In this document: positions 17,278-27,529 of the stretch, piece after piece
Numbering within the stretch: position 1 is the stretch's first letter
Layout: every line of letters starts with the position of its first letter
NCBI GenBank assembly: GCA_001544595.2
Contig: FCOH02000007.1
Span: 186,001 to 250,000, forward strand
DNA: 64,000 bases
Origin: Caballeronia peredens
GTDB lineage: Bacteria; Pseudomonadota; Gammaproteobacteria; Burkholderiales; Burkholderiaceae
Direction: 5' to 3'
Program-made: the position numbers and the translations under genes
Notes under the pieces: model-generated
What the model was told of the DNA's origin: nothing
The model's database searches: none
What the model saw: only the letters and a program-made list of their open reading frames with translations

Positions 17278-18156
17278 ATGAGCGTTTCACATCAAGCCAG
17301 ACGTCAGGCGTTGAAGGCACGTTTTGCGCGCAAGGAGATCGTCACCGCGCCCGGCATTTTCGACATGATTTCCGCGAAGATGGCCGACTCGATGGGCTTC
17401 GACTGTCTCTACATGACGGGCTTCGGCACGGTCGCGTCCTATCTCGGCCTGCCGGATGCGGGGCTCGCCACGTACACCGACATGGTGAATCGCGTCGCGG
17501 CGTTCTGCGGCGGCACGAATACGCCGATGATCTGCGACGGCGACACCGGCTACGGCGGCCTGCTCAACGTCGCGCATACCGTGCGCGGCTACGAACAGGC
17601 GGGCGCGGCCGGGATTCAGCTCGAAGATCAGGAATTCCCCAAGAAATGCGGCCATACGCCCGGGCGCCGGGTGATCGCGCTCGAAGACATGGTGCGCAAG
17701 ATCAAGGTCGCGGTGGAAAGCCGCAGCGACCGCGATTTTCAGATCGTCGCGCGAACGGACGCGCGTACGTCGCTCGGACTCGACGAGGCGCTGCGCCGCG
17801 CCGACGCATACGCGAAGGCCGGCGCGGATGTGCTGTTCATCGAATCGCCGGAAAGCGTGGAAGAGCTGGAAAAGATCGGCAGCACGTTCGACATGCCGCT
17901 GCTCGTGAATGTCGTCGAAGGCGGGAGGACGCCGCAACTCGCGCCCGAGGAATTGCAGAAGCTCGGCTTCTCGCTCGCGATCTATCCGGCGTCGGGCTTT
18001 CTGACCGTCGCGAAGGCGCTGAAGGACGTGTACGGCGAGATTCGCGCGCGCAAGGGAACCGAAGGCGCCGCGAGCGGCATGTATCCGTTCGCGGAAATGT
18101 GCGACCTGATGGGCTTTCCGGAAGTCTGGGCGTTCGATCGGGCGCACGCGGACTGA
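17278..18156 (+). CDS. Isocitrate lyase/PEP-mutase superfamily C-C lyase
   Basis: 292 residues. The metal site CDGDTGYGG and the active-site loop LEDQEFPKKCGHTPG with the catalytic KKCGH Cys identify a 2-methylisocitrate-lyase/dimethylmalate-lyase-like enzyme. It is too short for isocitrate lyase AceA. Expected reaction: retro-Claisen cleavage of a 2-hydroxy or 2-methyl dicarboxylate to pyruvate or glyoxylate plus an acid. Oxaloacetate hydrolase or carboxyphosphonoenolpyruvate mutase activities are alternatives in this superfamily. It follows MFS and GntR genes on the same strand, implying one inducible uptake-and-cleavage unit. Confidence 0.88.
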   Translation: MSVSHQARRQALKARFARKEIVTAPGIFDMISAKMADSMGFDCLYMTGFGTVASYLGLPDAGLATYTDMVNRVAAFCGGTNTPMICDGDTGYGGLLNVAHTVRGYEQAGAAGIQLEDQEFPKKCGHTPGRRVIALEDMVRKIKVAVESRSDRDFQIVARTDARTSLGLDEALRRADAYAKAGADVLFIESPESVEELEKIGSTFDMPLLVNVVEGGRTPQLAPEELQKLGFSLAIYPASGFLTVAKALKDVYGEIRARKGTEGAASGMYPFAEMCDLMGFPEVWAFDRAHAD

Positions 18157-18167
18157 CGCGCGCCGCG

Positions 18168-18195
18168 CCTGAGCTTCGCGACGCCGAAGCTCAGG
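18168..18195. terminator. Convergent hairpin between the lyase and RidA genes
   Basis: An 11-bp perfect stem CCTGAGCTTCG / CGAAGCTCAGG with a 6-nt loop sits between the two convergent genes and includes the RidA stop codon. There is no T-tract on either side, so it is a weak or bidirectional terminator at best. Confidence 0.45.
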
Positions 18196-18595
18196 CCACC
18201 GCCGCCACGCAATCGATCTCGATGTCGAAGCCGCCCGGCCACGCCGGCACGTTGACGAAAATGCGCGCCGGAGGATTGGGCCCGAAGAAGCGCGCATAGA
18301 CCGCGTTGACCGTGCTGAAGGCATCGACGGACGTGCAGTAGACGTTGCACTTCAGCACCTGATCCAGCGACGAACCCGCCGCCTCCACGCACAGCTTCAG
18401 TTGCTCCAGCACGAGTTCGGTCTGCCGCTCGATGGTGGCATTCGCGACCACTTCTCCCGTCGCCGGATCGAAGGGCGGAAAGCCGGACACGTAGACCGTG
18501 TCGCCGTGACGCGTGACCGCCGAAGTCGGCGCCTTGAAGCGTTCGAGCCAGGTCGAAAGCGGTTCGACGCGGATGATTTCGCGAGCCATGTTCAT
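18191..18595 (-). CDS. RidA (YjgF/YER057c/UK114) family protein
   Basis: 134 residues, typical RidA length. Family marks are FPPFDPATGEVVANATIERQTELVLEQL, LKCNVYCTS and the C-terminal ARIFVNVPAWPGGFDIEID with the active-site Arg. Such proteins hydrolyse reactive enamine/imine intermediates or act in specific catabolic paths. The gene follows the second isocitrate-lyase-family gene (18617-19441) by 21 bases on the same strand, so the two probably form an operon. Confidence 0.88.
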   Translation of the reverse strand: MNMAREIIRVEPLSTWLERFKAPTSAVTRHGDTVYVSGFPPFDPATGEVVANATIERQTELVLEQLKLCVEAAGSSLDQVLKCNVYCTSVDAFSTVNAVYARFFGPNPPARIFVNVPAWPGGFDIEIDCVAAVA

Positions 18596-18616
18596 CGTCT
18601 CCTCTGGTATGAAGAA

Positions 18617-19441
18617 CTACGCACGCTGGTCGAATATTCCGTTGAGATCGTTGCCCGCGGCGGCGTCCTTGAAGCCGTCGAAACGCCCGTCGACGAGACC
18701 TTGCGCCGCGCGCATGAAGCCGCCCCACGCCGCGCGCGCCAGCCCTCCGCCGACGCTCACGCGCCGCACGCCCAGCGCGGCCACGTCGCTCAACACGAAC
18801 TCCGACACGCCGCCGATCAGCAGATTCACCGGCTTCGGCGCAAGCGCCTTCACGACGGCTTCGATCTGCTCGCGCGTCTTGATGCCGGGCGCGTAGAGAC
18901 AGTCGGCGCCCGCGTCGGAATAGGCTTTGAGACGCGCGATGGCGTCATCGAGATCGGGCTTGCCCGCGAAGAAATTTTCCGCGCGGCCGACGAGCAAGGT
19001 GTCGCCGCCGCCGGCATCGATGGCGCGGCGCGCCGCCTTCATGCGCTCCACGGCGACATCCAGCGGAAACAGCGGCGCGGCTTCGTCGCCGGTCGAATCT
19101 TCGATCGACAGACCCGCGACGCCCGTTTCGAGCGCGAGCTTCACGCTCTGCGCGACGTCGTCCGGCGTGGCGCCGAAGCCGCTTTCGAAGTCCGCGTTCA
19201 CAGGCAGGTCCGTCGCTCCGACGATCTCGCGCAGATGCGCGAGCACGGCGTCGCGTGTCACGTGGTTGTCCGCGTGTCCGCGAGACCAGGCGAAGCCGGA
19301 ACTGGTGGTTGCGAGCGCCTTGAAGCCGAGCGATTCGAGATAGCGCGCGGACCCGACATCCCACGGATTCGGCAGCATGAAACAGCCTGATTCGTGCAGT
19401 GCGCGAAAGGCGGCGCGTTTCTCAGCGACGGTGCGGGGCAT
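18617..19441 (-). CDS. Isocitrate lyase/PEP-mutase family protein (KKCGH-less)
   Basis: 274 residues from the ATG at 19441 (MPRTVAEKRAAFRALHESG), which has GGAGAC upstream; a longer frame exists but looks non-coding. It has the barrel and metal site PVNADFESGFG and LSIEDSTGDEAAPLF, but not the catalytic KKCGH Cys found in the paralogue at 17278. It therefore probably performs a PEP-mutase-like or oxaloacetate-decarboxylase-like reaction. Many Burkholderia carry this uncharacterised group. It lies upstream of RidA in one operon. Confidence 0.85.
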   Translation of the reverse strand: MPRTVAEKRAAFRALHESGCFMLPNPWDVGSARYLESLGFKALATTSSGFAWSRGHADNHVTRDAVLAHLREIVGATDLPVNADFESGFGATPDDVAQSVKLALETGVAGLSIEDSTGDEAAPLFPLDVAVERMKAARRAIDAGGGDTLLVGRAENFFAGKPDLDDAIARLKAYSDAGADCLYAPGIKTREQIEAVVKALAPKPVNLLIGGVSEFVLSDVAALGVRRVSVGGGLARAAWGGFMRAAQGLVDGRFDGFKDAAAGNDLNGIFDQRA

Positions 19442-19542
19442 GAGTTGTCTCCAGTCGATGAACCAACGAGTCAAGCGTAGAAGATACGCGAATCGCCGCA
19501 AACGCGCGTGCGATCCCGTTTGCCGATGCATGAGCGCGCATG

Positions 19543-19570
19543 AAAAAACGGCGACTCCGAAGAGCCGCCG
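19543..19570 (-). terminator. Rho-independent terminator of katG
   Basis: On the minus strand, downstream of the katG stop, CGGCGGCTC-TTCG-GAGTCGCCG is followed directly by TTTTTT. The stem is 9 bp with one G-T pair and a UUCG tetraloop, an efficient intrinsic terminator. Confidence 0.8.
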
Positions 19571-19598
19571 CCTTGCGTGCTAATGCTACCGTTGCCGC

Positions 19599-22388
<2,790 letters not shown>

Positions 22389-22922
22389 TCAACTCCAGTC
22401 GTCCATGTCGTGTTTGATGCTGTGCCGGTTGGCGATGAGCGTTTCCACGCTCGGCTCGTTGCTCATCGCGCGCTGGATGGCGAGCTTGGTCGCTTCGTAA
22501 TTCGTGCGGTACATGTCCTTCTTGTCGAGATTCGCGTCGGTCGCGCAACGCGGATCGATCCATACGAGGCTGATGATGCACAACTCGTTCGCCTGATCCT
22601 TCGGCAAGATGCCTTCGATCAGACAGTCGACAACCGCGTCCGCCGTCGCCGATTGCACCACGCCGCCGAACAGGTCAATGTTCGCCATGTCCTTGAGCGT
22701 CACTTTCGGGACGATCATCGTTGCGGGGCGGACCATCTGATTGCACGCGCGTATCGCGAACATCGCGGTGTGTCCTTTCGACTGCGCCATCATGTTGGCG
22801 AACGCGTGACCGACCGGGCCATCGACGCGGCCGATCAGTATTTCGGGCATCGCGTCGGTCGCTTGTCCGGGGGCAGCCAGCACGGTTGCTTCGCCTGCAC
22901 GGAACGTCAGATCCAGACTCAT
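22389..22922 (-). CDS. Formaldehyde-activating-enzyme (Fae) family protein lacking the catalytic His
   Basis: 177 residues from the ATG at 22922, preceded by AAAGGAGAG. It aligns to Fae along its length: RAGEATV, then GPVGHAFANMMA, NYEATKLAIQRAM and SNEPSVETLI match conserved Fae blocks. Fae condenses formaldehyde with tetrahydromethanopterin and depends on a His (His22 in M. extorquens, recalled). In the aligned position, six residues before the IG of LIG, this protein has Met25. It may be a C1 carrier-binding or sensing paralogue. No H4MPT genes are nearby. It is divergent from an MFS gene at 23243. Confidence 0.78.
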   Translation of the reverse strand: MSLDLTFRAGEATVLAAPGQATDAMPEILIGRVDGPVGHAFANMMAQSKGHTAMFAIRACNQMVRPATMIVPKVTLKDMANIDLFGGVVQSATADAVVDCLIEGILPKDQANELCIISLVWIDPRCATDANLDKKDMYRTNYEATKLAIQRAMSNEPSVETLIANRHSIKHDMDDWS

Positions 22923-23242
22923 GGGTGCTCTCCTTTCAGGGCTAAACGGGGTTCGAAAGATCGAAGGAGAAGCCGCACGCAAGGACGATGCCATCGCCGC
23001 CGATCATGCACCGCAGGCGCGCGCGGCGGCGTCCCGGAGACACACTGTCCGCGCGGCGTGACACATTGCGCGCGACGGCGTTTTCCCTGTCCTCCCTGTT
23101 TCGGGTGGGGGATCGGCGCGAGCCCGCACTTAACGTGACACGAGCGTGCGGGCCGCGCCGCGACGCAATCGGCGTGGCCAGATCTTTCATCGACCAACGA
23201 GGCGCGCCGCACACGCGCCGAATACCTGAGCCGACCCGAACC
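22923..23242. other. Divergent intergenic region, Fae-like gene / MFS gene
   Basis: These 320 bases separate two divergent genes and hold no convincing small gene. The 8-mer CGTGACAC occurs at 23057-23064 and 23134-23141 in direct orientation, 77 bases apart; its meaning is unknown. The region should carry both promoters, but no clear -35/-10 pairs were found. Confidence 0.4.
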
Positions 23243-24535
23243 ATGAACCCTCCAGACGGTTACCGGCCACGCGCGGCGTGGACCATGACGCTGATGCTGA
23301 CGGCACTCGCCCTCATCAACTTCCTCGACAAGATCGTGCTCGGCATGGTCGCGGTTCCGCTCATGCGCGAGCTGAACCTGTCGCCTTCTCAGTTTGGCCT
23401 CGTCGCGGGGAGCTTTTACTGGTTGTTCGCGCTGTCGACCATACTGGTTGGCTTTCTCTCCAATCGCGTGCAGACACGCTGGCTGCTGCTCGGCATGGGG
23501 ATTCTCTGGGCCGTTCTGCAAATGCCGCAAGCATTGTTCGGCACCATGACCGCGTTTCTGCTGAGCCGCGTCGCGCTCGGCGCGGCGGAAGGTCCGTATC
23601 ATCCGGTGGCCATCCACTCGCTCTACAAATGGTTCCCGGACGAGAAGCGCAACATGCCCGTCGCGTTGCTGAATCAGGGCGCGGTGCTCGGATTGCTGCT
23701 CGCCGGCCTGCTGATTCCGGTCGTGACGCATCACTGGGGATGGCGCACGAACTTCATCATTTTGGGCGTCATCGGCGCGGTTTGGAGCGTGCTGTGGCTG
23801 TTTATCGGCCGCGAGGGAAAACTGACACAACGTCATCCGGGCCAACTCGGCGCAAACGCAAGCGCGACGCGCGTGCCCTATCGCAAGCTGCTCACCAGTC
23901 CGACCGTCCTGTCGACCTTCCTCCTCGGCTTCTCCACTTATTGGATGCTGGGCGCCAACACGACCTGGTTGCCCACATATCTCGAAAAGGCGCTCGGCTT
24001 CTCGGGACTGAGCGCGGGCCGCTGGTTCGCGGTCGTCATCGGCACCGCGGCGCCCATCAACCTCGGTCTGAGCTGGCTCTCGCAGCGGATGCTCGCACGC
24101 GGGGTACCGTCGCGGCGGGCGCGCGTGCAATTCGTGTGCATGGCGGCCATCGGCAGCGCGATTCTGTTTCTTGCGCTCGCGGGACTCGCACTCGCGCCGC
24201 TTCAGAAGATCGCGGTTTTCGCGCTCGCCGGCGCGCTTCCGACCGTGGCCATCGTCGTTGCGCCCGCGCTGCTTTCCGAAATCGTGCCGGACAGCCAGCG
24301 CGGCGCGCTGATCTCGATCCACACGGCGCTGTCGAGTCTCGGTGCCGCGATCGCGCCCGTGCTGATCGGGCGCATCGTGCAGGCGAACGGCGTCACGAAT
24401 CCTCACGCGTACGAACTCGGTTTCGCTACCAGCGCGGCGATACTGATACTCGCCGCGATCGTCGCGTTGCGCTGGCTGCATCCGGATCGCGCGCTGCGCC
24501 GATCGCCGCGACCGGTCGCGACGACTGCCGCCTGA
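23243..24535 (+). CDS. MFS transporter, anion:cation symporter (ACS) type
   Basis: 430 residues from the ATG at 23243 (MNPPDGYRPRAAW). Helix 1 (ALINFLDKIVLGMVAVPLM) and the segment ALGAAEGPYHPVAIHSLYKWFPDEKR are characteristic of the ACS family (hexuronate, glucarate, phthalate and similar organic anions). It is divergent from the Fae-like gene and followed by a strong terminator, so it is a single-gene transcript. Substrate unknown. Confidence 0.9.
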   Translation: MNPPDGYRPRAAWTMTLMLTALALINFLDKIVLGMVAVPLMRELNLSPSQFGLVAGSFYWLFALSTILVGFLSNRVQTRWLLLGMGILWAVLQMPQALFGTMTAFLLSRVALGAAEGPYHPVAIHSLYKWFPDEKRNMPVALLNQGAVLGLLLAGLLIPVVTHHWGWRTNFIILGVIGAVWSVLWLFIGREGKLTQRHPGQLGANASATRVPYRKLLTSPTVLSTFLLGFSTYWMLGANTTWLPTYLEKALGFSGLSAGRWFAVVIGTAAPINLGLSWLSQRMLARGVPSRRARVQFVCMAAIGSAILFLALAGLALAPLQKIAVFALAGALPTVAIVVAPALLSEIVPDSQRGALISIHTALSSLGAAIAPVLIGRIVQANGVTNPHAYELGFATSAAILILAAIVALRWLHPDRALRRSPRPVATTAA

Positions 24536-24547
24536 AGCGTACAGACG

Positions 24548-24586
24548 AAAAAAGAGCGCGATGGTATGCCCATCGCGCTCTTTTTC
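24548..24586 (+). terminator. Rho-independent terminator of the MFS gene
   Basis: A 14-bp perfect stem AAAGAGCGCGATGG / CCATCGCGCTCTTT with a 5-nt loop is followed by a T-rich run. The flanking A-run makes it bidirectional, so it can also stop transcription of the convergent BON-protein gene. Confidence 0.9.
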
Positions 24587-24626
24587 TTTCCGGCAGGTCG
24601 TGCGTGAGTCGTAAAACGTGGAAGCG

Positions 24627-24980
24627 TCAGAAGGTCGAAAGTGTCAGCGTATTGCGCACGGATTGCACGCCGGGCACGCCCTGCGCGACGCGCGTCGCCT
24701 GTTCGATCTGCGCCTCTTCCGGCACCCAGCCTTCGAGCACGACGGCGCCGTCCTTCGCGCGAACCGTGATGCCGGTCGCGCGCATTCCCTTGGCCTTGCC
24801 GAGCGCCGTCAGGACGCGCCGGCGCAATGCGCGATCATCCGCCTTCGACGAAGCGCCTGGCGCAACCTTCGGCGCTTCCACGCTCGCCGATGCAGCGCCG
24901 CTGGCTTGCGCATGCGCATATGAGGAAACAGCGATCACGAGCGCGCCGACCGCGAGTTGTGTGAATCGAGTGATGTTCAT
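24627..24980 (-). CDS. Periplasmic BON-domain protein
   Basis: 117 residues. A Sec signal peptide covers residues 1-24 (cleavage after SYAHA), then an Ala/Ser-rich linker and a single BON domain at about 50-117 (RRVLTALGKAKGM, ITVRAKDGAVVLEGWVPEEAQIEQA, then VPGVQSVRNTLT). BON domains bind phospholipid surfaces and occur in OsmY-like stress proteins; this one has only one copy. It stands alone between a terminator and the porin gene. Confidence 0.88.
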   Translation of the reverse strand: MNITRFTQLAVGALVIAVSSYAHAQASGAASASVEAPKVAPGASSKADDRALRRRVLTALGKAKGMRATGITVRAKDGAVVLEGWVPEEAQIEQATRVAQGVPGVQSVRNTLTLSTF

Positions 24981-25044
24981 TGCGTTTGTTGCCCTGATGA
25001 AAATATGCGAAGCGCGGACACCGTAATGCCCGCGCGAGAAGACC

Positions 25045-26160
25045 TCAGAAACGATGCGTCATGCCGACACCGACGAGCGTCTGAGGCGCTTCGACGCCGT
25101 TCGTCGTGATGCTCGGCCAGCTGATTGTCGCGGTGCCGTTGTTCTTGATGTAGCCCGCGCGCGCATAGAGCGCCGTCCGCTTGGAAAGACTGTGGTCCAC
25201 GCCCAGTTGCAGCCCCCACGCGTTGTCGTGCACACCGCGTACGACGCGCTGGAGGCCCGCGATTTCGATCGTGTCGAACGGCGTGGCCTGGATCGTCGCG
25301 CCGGCCTCCATCACGCTGAACGGATGCACGACGTTCAGACGAGCGGCGAGCGAGTTCGCGGGAGCGTCGTCCGGCTGGTGATACGCATAGTTGAACGACA
25401 GATTGACGATGCCGAAGCGATATCCCACGGCGCCCGTGTAGTGCTTGGTCGAGACCGTGTTGAGCGCGCTCGGCAAGCCGGGGAAGGTCTTCGACCCGGG
25501 ATGCTGATATTGATACGACATCCCCGCGTACAAGCCGTAGCCTGAATAGGTCGCGGCGACGTCGAGCATATTGCCGTTGGTTTGCGGAATAGGCTGCGTG
25601 ACGGTAGACGAAAGCGCATACATGGCCCACACCTGGAAGCCCAACAGGTTCGGACTCTTGTACACGATGGCGTTGCTGGATCGGCCGCCGCCGGTCTGCA
25701 CGCCCATCGTGCTGCGATCGACGCTCTGCGACGCGGCGGCAAGCGGCGAGAGTATTTCGTTCGCGCGCAGCGGATCGGTCGGATAGAGCACCCAGAAAGT
25801 CGGCTGATACTGACGCCCGAGACTGATGGAGCCATATTTCTCGTGCGCCAGACCGACCCACGCCTGACGATAGAACATCGCGGACGAATCCGCGAGGAAC
25901 GTTCCGTTATTGATGTTGTAGCCATTCTCGAGCGTGAAAACCGCCGACAGGCCCCCGCCGAGATTCTCCGTGCCTTTCAGCCCGAACAGCGACCCGCTGT
26001 TGCCGCCGCTTCTCAACGACCAGGATTGCTGACCGCCGTTATTCAGAAACTGGAAGAACGTGTCCGCTACCCCATACAGCGTGACGCTCGACTGCGCCGC
26101 CGCGCTGCCCATGGCCAGCGCAACCGTCGCACCGACCAGGCCCTTACTGATGAAACGCAT
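25045..26160 (-). CDS. General porin, Gram-negative type (Burkholderia OpcP/OmpC-like)
   Basis: 371 residues from the ATG at 26160 (MRFISKGLVGATVALAMGS), with cleavage after AAA and the mature start QSSVTLYGVAD. Alternating strands and Gly/Asn turns (GLKGTENLGGGLSAVFTLENGYN, RQAWVGLAHEKYGSISLGRQY) and the C-terminal aromatic VGVGMTHRF mark a 16-stranded trimeric porin. It mediates diffusion of small solutes across the outer membrane. The gene is monocistronic, downstream of the acyl-CoA dehydrogenase pair. Confidence 0.95.
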   Translation of the reverse strand: MRFISKGLVGATVALAMGSAAAQSSVTLYGVADTFFQFLNNGGQQSWSLRSGGNSGSLFGLKGTENLGGGLSAVFTLENGYNINNGTFLADSSAMFYRQAWVGLAHEKYGSISLGRQYQPTFWVLYPTDPLRANEILSPLAAASQSVDRSTMGVQTGGGRSSNAIVYKSPNLLGFQVWAMYALSSTVTQPIPQTNGNMLDVAATYSGYGLYAGMSYQYQHPGSKTFPGLPSALNTVSTKHYTGAVGYRFGIVNLSFNYAYHQPDDAPANSLAARLNVVHPFSVMEAGATIQATPFDTIEIAGLQRVVRGVHDNAWGLQLGVDHSLSKRTALYARAGYIKNNGTATISWPSITTNGVEAPQTLVGVGMTHRF

Positions 26161-26320
26161 GCTTGTCTCCTCGTTGTGTGAATCCTGTTCGCGGACCGCG
26201 CACCGACGCTCCGCGCTCCGGACCAGTGTTGCAGCGGGCCATACAGGCTTCACTACCCATAACGAGGGGGAACGGGATTACCCCGAAGCGCGAGGACGAC
26301 TAGTTTCGTCAACGAGGCCA

Positions 26321-26349
26321 GATAAACAAGTGCTTTCTCCTTGTTTATC
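26321..26349. repeat. 10-bp perfect inverted repeat between porin and acyl-CoA dehydrogenase genes
   Basis: GATAAACAAG (26321-26330) and CTTGTTTATC (26340-26349) form a perfect inverted repeat with a 9-nt spacer. It lies between the acyl-CoA dehydrogenase stop (26381) and the porin promoter. There is no T-tract, so it could be an operator of the porin gene or a weak terminator of the dehydrogenase operon. Confidence 0.5.
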
Positions 26350-26380
26350 TGCATAACGAACAAACACTAAAACAATCCGC

Positions 26381-27520
26381 TCAGTCCGCGTGCGCGTCTT
26401 CGGGCAGATTTGCGAGGATTTCGGTATGAAAGTCCGTATCGCCGAAACGTAGTGTCGATGCGATCAGGTACTTCAGATAATCGCCCACCGCGAGTTCCGC
26501 GGTAACGCCCATTCCGCCGTGCAACTGCACCGCTTGCTGCCCGATGAAACGCGCCGCCTTGCTCGCGACGATCTTCGCGGATGCGATCATGCGCCGGCGT
26601 TGCGTGACGTCGGCAACATCGATGGCGGCCGCCGCGACATGCGCCATGGAAAGCGCGAGTTCCTTCTGCACGAGCATGTCGGCCATGCGATGCCGCAGCG
26701 CCTGAAAGCGCCCGAGCGGCTGCCCGAACTGCTTGCGCGTGCGCAAATACTCCGCCGTCATTTCGATAAGCCGCTCCATTGCGCCGGCGCTGGACGCGCA
26801 GACGGCCGCGATGCCGAGATCGAGCGCGGTCTCGAGCATCTCGATACCGTGCGATACGCCGCCCAGCAGCGCCCCGTAAGGCACGCGCACGCTTCGCAGC
26901 TCGACTTCGGCGCAACGCTCGCCATCGATGACCGGATAAGGCGACACCGACAATCCCGCCGACGCGACCGGCACGAGAAAGAGCGACACCGTCTGCGCTG
27001 CGCTGTTCCACGCCGGGACGATCAGCGTGCGCGCGTGCTCCGCGTGCCAGACATGCGTCTTGCGGCCATCGAGAAGATAGCCTCCCTCGACGCGCCGCGC
27101 TGCCGTGGCAGGCCGCGTGAAGTCGTAGCGCGTGTCGGCCTCCTGATAGGCGAGCGTGACGATCTCGCTGCCGTCGGCGATTGCGGGCAGGAAATCGTGC
27201 CGCTGAGACTCGCTGCCGTAGCGCTGGATCAGTCCCGCCGCGACGACCGCGCAAGGAATCAGCGGTTCGGGCAACAGCGCGCGGCCCGCCTCGTATTGCA
27301 CGACGAAGGTATCGAGCGCGCTGCCGTCGAAGCCGCCATAGTTCGACGAGATGTTCAGCCCCAGCAGGCCGAACTCCGCGTAGGCGCTCCACGCGTCGCG
27401 GCTGAAGCCGTTGTGTTCGCGCACGGCGGCACGGCGCGTTTCGATCGGATAGCGCTCCGCGACGAACCGCCTGAGGCTGTCGGCCAGTTGACGCTGCTCG
27501 TCGCTATATGAAAAGTCCAT
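26381..27520 (-). CDS. Acyl-CoA dehydrogenase, catalytic-Glu-bearing subunit of an ACAD pair
   Basis: 379 residues of the FAD acyl-CoA dehydrogenase fold (start MDFSYSDEQRQLADSLRRFV). The C-terminal QLHGGMGVTAE supplies a candidate catalytic base, Glu342. It oxidises an acyl-CoA to the 2-enoyl-CoA. It follows another acyl-CoA dehydrogenase (27530-28723) by 9 bases on the same strand. The partner lacks the equivalent Glu, so the two probably form a heteromeric (alpha2beta2) enzyme of the ChsE/FadE28-29 type; the pairing is inferred. Divergent from the CoA-ligase operon. Confidence 0.9.
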   Translation of the reverse strand: MDFSYSDEQRQLADSLRRFVAERYPIETRRAAVREHNGFSRDAWSAYAEFGLLGLNISSNYGGFDGSALDTFVVQYEAGRALLPEPLIPCAVVAAGLIQRYGSESQRHDFLPAIADGSEIVTLAYQEADTRYDFTRPATAARRVEGGYLLDGRKTHVWHAEHARTLIVPAWNSAAQTVSLFLVPVASAGLSVSPYPVIDGERCAEVELRSVRVPYGALLGGVSHGIEMLETALDLGIAAVCASSAGAMERLIEMTAEYLRTRKQFGQPLGRFQALRHRMADMLVQKELALSMAHVAAAAIDVADVTQRRRMIASAKIVASKAARFIGQQAVQLHGGMGVTAELAVGDYLKYLIASTLRFGDTDFHTEILANLPEDAHAD

Positions 27521-27529
27521 GACGCCGCC

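Noticed and set aside
15672..17279. A 535-residue minus-strand frame opposite the MFS gene at 15822
   Set aside because: Composition is His/Arg/Asp/Glu shadow-like and it covers a conserved transporter and its flanks.
18168..18195. A possible small RNA or attenuator at the convergent hairpin
   Set aside because: The hairpin includes the RidA stop codon and has no promoter or T-tract; a convergent terminator is simpler.
22919..24481. A 520-residue minus-strand open frame opposite the ACS-type MFS gene
   Set aside because: Highly charged and repetitive (Arg/Glu/His/Gln), antisense to a clear transporter, with no ribosome binding site.
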